Of a stretch of DNA of 62,500 nt, positions 21,589 through 31,627 are shown one piece after another. The stretch lies in NCBI GenBank assembly GCA_000320545.1, contig ADNK01000742.1:5001-67500 (forward strand), read 5' to 3'. The notes beneath the pieces were generated by a model. It made no database searches. It saw only the letters and a program-made list of their open reading frames with translations, and was not told the origin of the DNA. The DNA comes from Bigelowiella natans CCMP2755 (lineage: Eukaryota > Cercozoa > Chlorarachniophyceae). Position numbers and translations under genes: made by a program. Positions within the stretch are counted from its first letter, which is position 1, and each line of letters opens with the position of its first letter.

Positions 21589-21965
21589 TGTTGATGCTCC
21601 CACGTTCGCGCAAGTTTGACATGCATGTGGTCGACATGCAAGCGAGCATGAACCGAGGAAATTGGCAAATCAACTGTGCACGTTGTGGCAGGTGAAGCGG
21701 CACAAGTGCGACAAGCATTGCCTTGGCACTTCAGCCTGCCGCGACAAGGAATGCACACACACACACGTCGCGCGACAAGGATCAGCCTTGTCGCGGCCCA
21801 GAAATGCAATGAAATCATGTTTGTTCTCTGACAAGCTTGACCTCCATGAAAGGGCGGTCAAGCACACGCATGACTTCATCACAGTTCAACCTGAACACCG
21901 CTGCCCACTCGTTTGCCACCTTTTGCTCACTGCGCGCACATCGCACCGCACCCAACCGTTCAATG
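21589..21965 (+). repeat. Right (3') LTR of the outer element
   Basis: It pairs with 8424-8796. It ends in TG where the other copy has CA, and it has a short CA-dinucleotide expansion at about 21,755. The hairpin GCGACAAGG / CCTTGTCGC is conserved. Confidence 0.82.
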
Positions 21966-22472
21966 ATGGAGGATGTTTTGGAGCAGTTTGGGGACTTGGA
22001 TGTTCGTGATGGCCGACGGGTTGCAAAACACGTCTTGCACTGCGACGGCATCGATGAAAACGTGGATGACTTGGTCAAAACGATGACCAATGACTTGGAA
22101 TCGCGGGAGTTTGCACTTCATCGTTGCATGGATGAAGGGGCAACTTTGCGAACTTGGGCCTGCATGCTCAAGAAAAGTGGAGACCCGGACCATGCTCCAC
22201 CAGGCACGCTGGAGACGAAGGAGCGGAAGGCCAAGCAGCAGCCTTCAGTCCGGGATGTTGCGGGCGCCATCGACTCGTTTCAAGAAAAAGAAAGAAGAAA
22301 CAACATCCAGGGAAACCAGCACACACACGTCGCACCAGGGGCAGGGTTGCAGCAGCTAGGGCTGCGACCTCTTCTTCTAGCAGCAGCAGCAGCAAGTAGC
22401 ATTGTCATGTTCACAGTGTCATCATCGATTTCGACATCTCATCAACTCTGCAAGGAGATCATTGTTGCTTGA

Positions 22473-23640
22473 TTTTTTCATGTCACATGTGCACATGCTG
22501 AGCTGTTGGCGCACGCAGCAAGCAACGCGCAGTGGCTCATGTCGGCTGCTGATTGGCATTGTGCAAGTGCCAACATGCCAGAAAGTGTTGCGCTACATTG
22601 CAGAAGCTTGCAGATTCACAATGTCTTCACTGTCCACGTGTGTTGCAATTCATTGCAAATTTGCAGTGTGTTGCATTTCACACTCAAACATTGCAAATTT
22701 GCAATGTTCTCAATCGTCATCTTGCCAGAGTGATGTGTGCATGCATGGTCATCACCCGCCTGTCTCTTGCATGTGCACCAGTGCGCACTGTCATCTGAGC
22801 ACGCGCACATGCGTGCAGCATGCAGCTGCGGTAGTTTGATCACATCGGCAATTGCTTGCACACACCCAGACTTCACACACGCGGTGGCCTCGATCATCGA
22901 TGGTGCGTCACATTTGCTTGAGTTGATGACGGATCAGCAGGCCCCATTTTTGCAGATGACGACTTTCCATGAAAAATCCAGCGCGTTCAGCATTTCAATT
23001 CTTTTTTCATGCGGACGTCGGCATTCGCTTGCTCTGCATCTGCTGATTGTCCATCTTTGTGGAACAACACAGGCTTTGAAAATTGAAAGAGCTGAGACAA
23101 ATGCTGAATTTTCATGAAAGTGTGGCGGGAACTCTCGTTTCATGTGATGCAAAAATGATCAAAATGCTTGCACAAGTCCCCCAAAACTCAAGCTACGCAG
23201 GCGCAGGAGAAGCGAATGTCAAAGTCCGCGTGAAAAAAAAATGAAAATTCGTGGTGCTGGCACATTGCAAAGTCGCTATTGCTCAGGATCAGAGGGAATG
23301 GGGGCTGCTGATCCGTCATCAACTCCTTATTACGTCGCACAATATTTGTGCGATCCCATTGAGGTATTAGATACGATGGACCATGTTACAGTTTGAGCAT
23401 ACTGGCGCCTCTACTAATAAAGATGCTTGCATTTTTGTCCATTTATCACTGCTTCGCTACTCTCAGCCGTGGACTTTATGTGTGGCTCGCATGTTGTGTT
23501 CAACCCCACAAATTAGAATACATTGTGCCTTCAACGGTTCCATGCATAGCACAGCTTCACAGTGTAAGAAAACTTTATTAATATGAGTTTCTGACTGGCG
23601 CGCATTTACCATGCATACCATGTACAAATATTTCCATCAT
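22473..23640. other. Intergenic right edge of the TGCA-rich island
   Basis: No gene seen. TGCA-rich sequence continues to about 23,340 and then gives way to ordinary AT-richer DNA. It contains the foldback element at 22,920-23,325. Confidence 0.6.
22920..23325. mobile_element. Foldback / MITE-like element
   Basis: Terminal inverted repeats of 27 bases, 22920-22946 and 23299-23325, match at 26 of 27 positions. A second imperfect inverted repeat lies inside (about 22,965-23,000 with 23,095-23,118, around CATGAAAA...GCATTT). The trinucleotide CTT flanks both ends as a possible 3-bp target duplication. No coding capacity, 406 bp in total. Confidence 0.65.
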
Positions 23641-24051
23641 TTAGGAGAGGGTATGAGCTACTTTTGCAAGATTCAGTGTGGATGATTTCGATGATCCCGT
23701 TGAAGAGGATGCGGGGGAGAAGTTCATTTGGCTATTTGCATCCATTTCTATCAGTATGAAAAAATTTTAGTTAAGTGCGCATGTACAGCGCGCGTAAAAG
23801 CAGCAAAAAGTACACACTGAACTACACACACTTGTGTTTTCTTTTACTATGCATATTAACACAGGCTACTGCTACTACTACTACTACTAGTACTACTACT
23901 ACGACTACTACAACTACTATTCTATTTCTACTACTTTTACTACTTTTATCTCCGCAGGGGCAGCACTGGTTTGTCGCATCGCCTTTGTGGTAATGCCTGG
24001 GGGCATAATGGTGTCAGGATGTGAGACAGACTGGTCAAAGTATTGTTCGGC

Positions 24052-24086
<35 letters not shown>

Positions 24087-24452
24087 ATATTCCTAAGTTC
24101 ATATTAAATCATTTTTCTTTGTATATCTCCTCATTTTCTCCTCTGGATCGTGCGTGCGTGCGTGCGTGCGTGCGTGGAAAGAATTTTCCCGTATGACAAG
24201 AATCACCTGGCATGGTCTACGACTTCAAGAAGAGACATAGCATCGATATTGGATACATTTTGGTGAAGTGAATTTGCAATCTCGATCGCGGCCATGGCGT
24301 GCTTAGCCTAAAAAGTGTGCATATTTTTATTATTTTATGTTGTTGTGCGCGTGTTTGGGTTTGAGAGAGAGTGGGCATAAGCTGCACACAGTAGAGCACT
24401 AGAATGGTGTGGATATTTTAGGAGAAAATGACGAAACAAGTTCTCTATCATA

Positions 24453-24510
<58 letters not shown>

Positions 24511-25107
24511 CACAGTGATAGCAAATTAATGTTGCAGCAGCGCCATAACAACACCTGGTCGCATGGACAGCATCCTTCTCCTCCATCGTTGCTGTCCCTT
24601 CCGTCCTCGCATGTTGCTCTCTGACACGTGCATTGATTTATTAGATTGTGTGTGAACTTTTTAGTTTTGCTTTCTCACCAAAAATTAATCGAATCATGTT
24701 TGCGCAACTAGCGACGACCTGACACTGTAGTTTGCATTTAGGGCGTGGGCAGGATGTTGGTTTCTTGCATTTCCATTTGCACACTAAAAACCACAACGAC
24801 AATAACAATAATAAGAACAATAGTATCATGATGACGATGTCTTCAACCATACTTAACTACGTAATGATGGCACTGCAAAAACATTTTAAAATTGCAAAGC
24901 AAAATTGATTGTTACGATTATATGACTATACGTTGTTGTGAATATATACCTGGCGTCTCGCAAACGGGCGCGCAAACAGGGTCTGGGGTTTGGCATTCCG
25001 TGTGACATTCTCCAGGGGCACATATCACTTGGCACTGAATAATAACACAAATTATGTGCTGATGGTGGGGTACACGCTATTGAATTTTAAATGTGCTCCT
25101 TACAATG

Positions 25108-25160
<53 letters not shown>

Positions 25161-25888
25161 TGTTTACCTAGCTTTACTCAATATATGTTTTTTATTTTTA
25201 CATATACATATATGCGTGTGTGTATGTGTGTGTGTTGTGCAGACTAAAACACATCGAACCTTCGGGCACGCGTTCCTCTCGCACATATCCTGTAATACAT
25301 TCAAATTATGCGTGAGTTGATGCATATATCTATGCTCCGACAATTGAAGCACACTGATGACGTAGTAGTTATTGCCTTTCTACCTTAGGACAACGGATGC
25401 TGCAGACAGGTTTTGCGCAGCGTACTTTACACCTTGCACATGGCGTTTGTTCGCAGCTCACCTAAGCAGAAAAGGAGTGATGAATCGGGTAGCGGGGAAG
25501 ATATGAAAGAGGACAGGCAGGTCACTATCGATATGTTTGGCGCCCAAGTTTGAGGGTCACACATTAGCCTAATGATGATTTACCCTCTTGACCAACATCA
25601 TATTTAGGATTTTAGAGTTATAGCTTCACCTCACACTTAGGCGTTTCGCATATTGGGTGACACATCGCAGGGCACTCGGGGTCATTGCAGGCCTTTAATT
25701 ATTATACGTACAAACAGGAATGAATGTGACAAAACTGCTGCCGAATAAGGGACACTTAATCATCATTTTATTTGATGATTGACAATTTTCTAACAGCGTT
25801 CCTATCTTGTATGACAAACACGTACACTCTGACACACTCGCACATGCACACACAAAATGAAGAGATAACGTACGAAAGCAAGATAGTA

Positions 25889-25925
<37 letters not shown>

Positions 25926-26325
25926 GACGTATATATTCACCTACCCATCGACAGATCGGATGACAGCCACCGCTAGCGGCCTGTGTGCGACGACAAAGAA
26001 AGAAGCAAATATTCAATTGGGATGTTGATGTTGAAAAAATAAGTATTTGAGAAGGAGAGAAGAAGGAATGAAGAGAATAAACGTTCGTATTTTTCGAACA
26101 TGATTTTCCTGCTACATCAGAGATTATTTGGAAAAAGCTAATAATATGCTACTTAAATGGATTCGTCTGTTTATTTTCGGTATGAAGTCTATACAACATA
26201 TACAAACTATTCATTGCCTACAGAGCTTCGAGTTCTCACCCCAACTGCAGGGTCTTCATGGACAGCCTACGATAACATATGCAAACTCATTAAAAATAAT
26301 ATGAATATAATATATTATGTGCAGG

Positions 26326-26368
<43 letters not shown>

Positions 26369-26715
26369 TGTTGATGTGTGTGTGTGTGTGTGTGTGTGTT
26401 TATGTAATATTGCTTTGGAATCATAGGCAGCCAATTCCATTAATAAAGGCGGCTGACCTGAAATCTGGGCATTTGCTGATCTTCAGTTTCTGACCTCTTC
26501 ATTACGGTGTTGTCGAACTCCTAATTTGCACAACATAATTAATTCATGGTGTTGGTCGGCGATTTCAAAACATTACTATGTATTGTAATGTGTTTTAGAC
26601 GTACCTCATCTGTGTGTCGGTGCATGTCACTTCTATGCGGGTATGCTTCTGTGATCATGGGTTCCACAACAAGGAGCATTGCTAGTAGAACTGCAGGAAT
26701 AGGCCCGGTGATCAT
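23641..26715 (-). CDS. Cysteine-rich secreted protein, eleven short exons
   Basis: Exons in coding order: 26605-26715, 26458-26496, 25945-25980, 25630-25692, 25384-25461, about 25251-25289, 24950-25034, 24719-24783, 24207-24307, 23944-23996, 23641-23747 (TAA). Phases agree throughout; exon 2 and the 3' end of exon 6 are the least certain. About 244 residues. The start Met-Ile-Thr-Gly-Pro is followed by a hydrophobic signal peptide ending near residue 24. Exons 3-8 form a Cys-rich region of short units such as Cys-His-Pro-Ile-Cys, Cys-Pro-Arg-Pro-Lys-Cys and Cys-Ala-Pro-Val-Cys-Glu-Thr-Pro, with Cys every 3-6 residues. Exon 9 is a helical segment without Cys, exon 10 adds Cys-Cys-Pro-Cys, and the C-terminus is Ser-rich. 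No membrane segment after the signal peptide. Secretion is inferred. I do not recognise a named family; the density of Cys and Pro suggests a disulfide-rich extracellular or wall protein. Confidence 0.7.
23870..26400. repeat. Microsatellite cluster in the introns of the Cys-rich gene
   Basis: (ACT)n 23,870-23,935; (CA)n 24,052-24,084; (GTGC)n 24,149-24,176; (CA)n then (GA)n 24,450-24,508; (TA)n 25,111-25,153; (TA)n 25,890-25,920; (CA)n then (GT)n 26,328-26,400. Nearly every intron of this gene carries one. Confidence 0.9.
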
Positions 26716-27437
26716 TTTACTTTGGTCAATTTTTTAGTAGGATTAGAATAAGATCTGAATCTCCCTGTCTGTGCACTAAGGTCCTTCAGAAGGGCGAAAA
26801 TAGTTGGGGGCGGCTGGCTCGCTGATTGATGATTCAAATTTTTAAATCAGCTAAGTTCGACTGCAACTTTAAAAAAGCGCCGAATTCAAATCGAAGCCGA
26901 TTTAATTAATTCTTGATTTTTTTCGAGCTCTACGAGGTACTCGTAGATCTAGATCTATTGCTAGATTGGTTCACAATGAATTTGAATTTATTCTTTGTCT
27001 TCCAATAAAAATCAATGGGAAATGGCTCAACCATCGTCTGCTCAGCCCAGCTCCTGACAATTAGGGTGCAATCCAATCCACACTTTTTGAAATTCCACAA
27101 ATCACGTAAATTGCGGTGGGATTTCCTAGGATTTCCTAGGATTTCCTAGGATTTCACTACTGGTTTTGCGTTACCAAAAATGAGCCCCCAAAACCAATTT
27201 TCGCAAAACCAGTGAAATCAGGAAATCCAGGAAATCCTGAATTATTTCGAAAATTTTAGCCAGCAGAATGAGGAAAGGTTTGATGTAGATCTATTCCGTA
27301 CAACATTGTGACCGTTGATATCAATATTCTTTTATGATGAATAAATGTCATTAGTTAGTTAGTTAGTCTGTTCTTTAGTTCGCATCCTTGACTTCCCAGC
27401 TATGTTAGACTGTGCACAACACAGACCACCAGATTCT

Positions 27438-27469
<32 letters not shown>

Positions 27470-27559
27470 CAGTAACACTTTCCTCAGATTTTTATAACTC
27501 CTTCTCTGCCGAGTCAGCAGTCCGCCCTCCCCTACTCTGAGCCTTCCTCATAAGAGAAT
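26716..27559. other. Intergenic with inverted repeat and decamer array
   Basis: No gene. Three copies of ATTTCCTAGG at 27121-27150 form part of an imperfect inverted repeat (27,131-27,170 against 27,201-27,238). A (CAA)n run lies at 27,438-27,468. The spacer separates the divergent Cys-rich and esterase genes and may hold both promoters. Confidence 0.6.
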
Positions 27560-27675
27560 ATGAGCAAGCTTATCAGCTCCGTCAAGTGCTTTGGGGGTGC
27601 GGTGCAGAAGTTTGTGCATCAGGTGGACCATGATTTCGCAACAAATAATGTAGCACTGACACATCTCTCTCTTTA

Positions 27676-27725
<50 letters not shown>

Positions 27726-29689
27726 TTCTCTCCTAGAGCAAGGTGGTGCAATGTGAAATGACCTTTACGGCATTTGTTCCCTCGAAAGCAGCAGTACAAA
27801 AGGTCAGATGTGAGGCAATATAATCCAAAAACAATTGTGTATTAGTTGGCCCGCGATGTCAAGCGCATGTGATGTTCACTCGTGAGTCTCTAGGTGCTGA
27901 GAAGAATGATAATCCACGGATAGGTTCCCGCCCTCTACTATCTCTCCGGGCTGACTTGCTCGCCAGAGAACTTTATCACGAAGGTAAGCAGCAGTAAAAA
28001 TAGTAATGAACGTATGTTTAGGGGGAGAGGGGATGATAACACACTCGATAGAAGCCATTCGCAAAATCTAATCTTCGCGAAAATTGCTGTATTTGTAAGG
28101 CTGGTGCATTTGCTGCCGCGGAGAAGCATGGCATTGCTTTAATTGCCCCTGATACGAGCCCAAGAGGTCATTCAGAACCCAGAACCGAAACTTTTCAGGA
28201 GAGCATCCTCACTCGTCTCCCTCTAACCTATAAATACGTGAATTTTTCATATGATCCTGCTTAGACGTTAACATTGAGGGCGAAGATGATTCCTACGATT
28301 TTGGTTCTGCTGCCGGTTTTTATGTGGACGCCACAGAGCCCAAGTATAGCTTTGATAATATGATGACGAAAATGTCAACGAAGGATGTTATCCACCTTCT
28401 CCTAATCATCCTCCTCTTCCTCTTACTTCCCTGACGATTTTTCAATAGGTGGGCGAAGCACTATAACATGTACTCATATGTGGTGTCGGAGCTTCCAGAG
28501 GTTGAGCACACGGCCGCAGCCGCTTCACCTATCATGTCACCTTGTTGCTTTCGCACGTTTGTTGATTATTTATACAATTGGTTCAGCTCGTGGAAGAGCA
28601 CCTACCCTTAATTGAAGGCAACAAATCGATATTCGGCCACAGCATGGGAGGCCATGGCGCACTGACGATGTATGTTGTTGTATCGCATACTAATTGTCAA
28701 TAGCTGAGATTGTATTACGCGCTGCATTACAGATACCTCAAGAACCCAGGCGCGTACAAATCTGTGTCGGCATTTTCTCCAATCTGCAATCCAACGGACT
28801 GCCCATGGGGTTCGGTCGCGTCATAACATCAATCCGCATTGATAACAAAAACATCGTGATTTGTTGCGAGACGCTACATTTCAAAACTATTGCTATTCCA
28901 GACTCCTAGAAGCATTGTGGAGTGACAGTCCGGCTTCAATGACCCTATTTTCATCGTAACTACCATTAGGAGTGAAAGCTTTCTCTGGCTATTTAGGAGA
29001 GGATAATATGGAAGTAAAAAGGGAAAGGGGGTGAAAACGGCTCTGCTTTGTGCGATGGATCGGAATGTACATTGCATAATCTTTACGACTACCTTTCGGC
29101 TGCGAAAATAGGCATGGGGGGATTACGATGCAACGCTGTTAATGGAGAAATATGGCGGGCCGAAAACGCCTATCCTTATCGATCAGGTACCATGAATTCA
29201 TCCAATACTTGACTTCACATATTATTATCTTGTTATATTTTTGAGTGTGTATTTGGATGCAAAGGCAGATATAGTATTTGGGTATATTATTATATAAATT
29301 TCTACTCACGCGTGTGTATTAGGGATTGGATGACTCATTCCTGGTCGAACAACTTAAACCGGATAGTTTCAAAGCAGCATGTAGCAAGGTATGTACTATT
29401 ATGTGCAATCAAGAGCATGGGATCACAAAAAACATTTCAAACATTTGAGTACGCATATGCCAATATATTACCACTGTAATAGTAAACTAATTTGGCAATC
29501 GCTGCTTTAAAATTTTGGGCTGCTATCACGAGAAATCGTATTTTAAAAATCAGCTTCTTAACTATTTTATCATAGAGCGGCGTTCCACTAAATCTTCGCT
29601 TGCAGGAAGGGTATGACCACAGCTATTTTTTTATTTCGACATTCATTGCTGACCACGTCGATTTTCATGCCAATGCATTGCTGAAGTAA
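27560..29689 (+). CDS. S-formylglutathione hydrolase (esterase D)
   Basis: Cytosolic enzyme that hydrolyses S-formylglutathione to formate and glutathione, the second step of glutathione-dependent formaldehyde detoxification (EC 3.1.2.12). Twelve exons join in phase: 27560-27622, 27737-27802, 27924-27983, 28100-28166, 28265-28343, 28449-28500, 28587-28669, 28733-28809, 28973-29013, 29112-29186, 29323-29388, 29576-29689 (TAA). About 280 residues, the usual family length. Diagnostic blocks: Leu-Ser-Gly-Leu-Thr-Cys; APDTSPRG; Gly-His-Ser-Met-Gly-Gly-His-Gly with the nucleophile Ser; [11 protein letters not shown]; Leu-Ile-Asp-Gln-Gly-Leu-Asp-Asp with the acid residue; Gly-Tyr-Asp-His-Ser-Tyr-Phe-Phe-Ile with the catalytic His. 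The alpha/beta-hydrolase triad is complete. Introns are 80-190 bp with GT-AG ends; the first holds a long (TC)n run at 27,680-27,719. Confidence 0.93.
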
Positions 29690-30937
29690 TTTCGTATAGA
29701 GGGAGTTAGACATTAATTAAGGCATATGAGTTTGTGCTCGATCTTAGCATAGCTCGATATTCGGTCACATCTAGACATTGCGACATCGCATCTTGCCGTT
29801 CATGCGTAAGAGACAAAGTATATACTAAAGCACATACGTGTCTCTAACTTGAATATCCCATGAAACACATCAGTGCTAGCACTATTACCACAACACACAA
29901 GTGCACATGCATCCATGAATGATGCACATGCACTTGAAAGGGATTCTAGTACGTGCACAAAAGTGAGAGACAGAGTGTGTGCTAAAGCATGTGCGTGTCT
30001 CTGCTAACATCAACATGTGCATCGCACATCTGGACATGGCTTGACATGCTTTGTTCATGTGAGGCACAATGACGCGCAGCGTTGTTCTTTGATGCCATGG
30101 CCGGCACAGCTAACCCGCTTTGCGCATGCATGCATGTCTACAGCTAGATGTGCTCAGAACAGAACATGCATTGCAAAGAACAGGTGTGAAAACTGCACGT
30201 GTTCGCATGCGCACGTGCGTGCGCCATGCGTAGCCCATGTGGGGCCATCTAGGAAACGAGCATGTGTGTGTGCATTATTTTCATCGAAAAATGATGCGAC
30301 CCCAATAACGGAGTTTGAAAAAAATGTAATTGGTTCATTTTGAAGAGCGCAACCAGCCTTTTCGATTGCGCCCAACCTCGATTAGCTCCACCCCGACGCA
30401 TGATTGCCGAGAAAACTAATTTTTTGTGACGTACGATACGAAAATGTGCGCGTTTGACCAGGTTGTGACGATAATTGCGATGAAAATTCAATCACTGATC
30501 ATTGCGCATTCTTCCGTCCCATTTGGATGCAACTCTGTGGTCTAGACTGCAAATATACAAATTAGAAACTTACGGTCGTCGGTCAGCACGCTATGCGCAC
30601 GTACAGCTTTCACATTGACAAGCAAGTGACATGCATGCATGATGACATCCATCACAACATTGCGTGGCGATATACAGGCAATTCTAATAAGTAAGTGCGT
30701 GGGTCGCGTGCTCTCACGTAACGATCAAGCATCTACAGTGAATAAGCATAGATATAGACGACATGCCAGAAACGACGTTGTGACGCACGGTGATATAGCA
30801 TGTAATCATACCAATCTACTTAAACTATCACTCAAATCAAAATCCATGTGCCAGGCATAACTCATGAGCTATAATTCTTAATGATAGTAGATTTTCATCT
30901 CTACTAGTATGATAAATAAACGTTCGCTCCAAAGAAG
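29690..30937. other. Intergenic, partly TGCA-rich
   Basis: No protein-like frame. A 37-base motif near 29,810 recurs near 29,965 with only transition differences, and both copies begin AGAGACA and end TGTCTCT (self-complementary ends). A patch of ACGTGC/TGCACG words at 29,880-30,260 resembles the large island on a small scale. Confidence 0.5.
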
Positions 30938-31627
30938 TTAGGCAACGAGATCTTTCATATCTCCATTAGATCCCGAAGGAACATTGCTGCTTTGTGCATC
31001 GTCAGTACAATGGTGGACAATTTTAGCAGAGAATGGAGGAAGTGCCATGCAAACCCAAGCTACCATTGTGAAGTAAAATGCGGCATCAGGGCCATACTCC
31101 ACATTGGTCCAATAACCGGTTGGGGAGGAGCTTTTGAAAGAATCATTCTTGAAGGCTGAAAAGCAGCCACTAGACCACGAAATCCAGCATAAGAAGCCAA
31201 ATAGAGCCGATCCCGCTGCGAGACCCAAACGCAAATAAAATGCCCACTTCGCCGCACTTCCAAATCTAGGATGTATAAAGCAAATAGCAGAAAACATAGC
31301 GAAGACAGCGGCTATAAAAAGCATGGCAAAGCAAGCATCCGCTGTAGTCTTGCATTTCTCACAGAAATCTTGGGTGCAGCTGTGATCGTTGTATGCATAC
31401 GTATACTTGAAGTCTTGCCAACCATTTGGGCAGTTGTCTATGCATTGAACGTCATAACGAAAGTCCAAAAGTCCAAATTGAACCAACAGCTGATACTTTG
31501 TGGATCCTTGGGAGTGCTGTTGCTTTCCCACAGCCCATGGCACATGGTTTCCTCCTTGCGAGAGGAGGTAGAGGACTGCTCCCCCAATGGATAAAGTCAT
31601 TGCAAGATTATTTGCGTACGTAGTCAT
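30938..31627 (-). CDS. Four-pass (claudin-like topology) membrane protein
   Basis: Intronless, 229 residues, ATG at 31627. Four hydrophobic segments: residues about 6-24, 97-120, 128-152 and 183-204. The first loop is long and holds several Cys (Cys-Ile-Asp-Asn-Cys, then Cys-x4-Cys-x2-Cys), suggesting a disulfide-stabilised extracellular loop. The C-terminal tail is short, hydrophilic and Ser/Asp-rich. The layout is like claudin/clarin-type tetraspan proteins but I see no claudin W-GLW-C-C motif, so homology is not claimed. The function is unknown. Confidence 0.75.
   Translation of the reverse strand: MTTYANNLAMTLSIGGAVLYLLSQGGNHVPWAVGKQQHSQGSTKYQLLVQFGLLDFRYDVQCIDNCPNGWQDFKYTYAYNDHSCTQDFCEKCKTTADACFAMLFIAAVFAMFSAICFIHPRFGSAAKWAFYLRLGLAAGSALFGFLCWISWSSGCFSAFKNDSFKSSSPTGYWTNVEYGPDAAFYFTMVAWVCMALPPFSAKIVHHCTDDAQSSNVPSGSNGDMKDLVA

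Larger units (their letters stand above)
8424..21965 (+). mobile_element. Outer Ty1/copia LTR retrotransposon, interrupted and decayed
   Basis: Two direct repeats of about 373 bp, 8424-8796 and 21589-21965, both start TGTTGATG and flank copia-type coding sequence (gag, protease, integrase, reverse transcriptase, RNase H in that order, 13,741-18,856). The flanks ATGGG (8419-8423) and ATGGA (21966-21970) look like a 5-bp target duplication with one transition. A purine stretch GGGAGG sits just upstream of the right LTR as a polypurine tract candidate. A primer-binding-like GGTCAAGAGC follows the left LTR. The coding part is broken by frameshifts near 13,930, at 16,526-16,571 and at 17,750-17,810. 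The inner element is inserted just after the left LTR. A 2.7-kb non-coding stretch separates RNase H from the right LTR, which is long for a copia element. Confidence 0.8.
8221..22472 (+). pseudogene. 234-codon ORF split by the outer retrotransposon
   Basis: Before the insertion this was one open frame. The left part is 8221-8422 (ATG at 8221, starting Met-Asp-Gln-Gly). The right part resumes at 21970 and stops at 22472. Removing the element and one copy of the target duplication leaves 705 bases, exactly 235 codons with the stop, and the reading frame passes straight through the junction as ...Leu-Thr-Met-Glu-Asp-Val-Leu-Glu. The predicted protein is acidic and hydrophilic at the N-terminus, with a Cys/His-containing middle and a hydrophobic C-terminus over an AGC repeat. 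I do not recognise a family. It may be a host gene exon or the coding part of another, older element, since the whole surrounding island is TGCA-rich. Confidence 0.55.
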
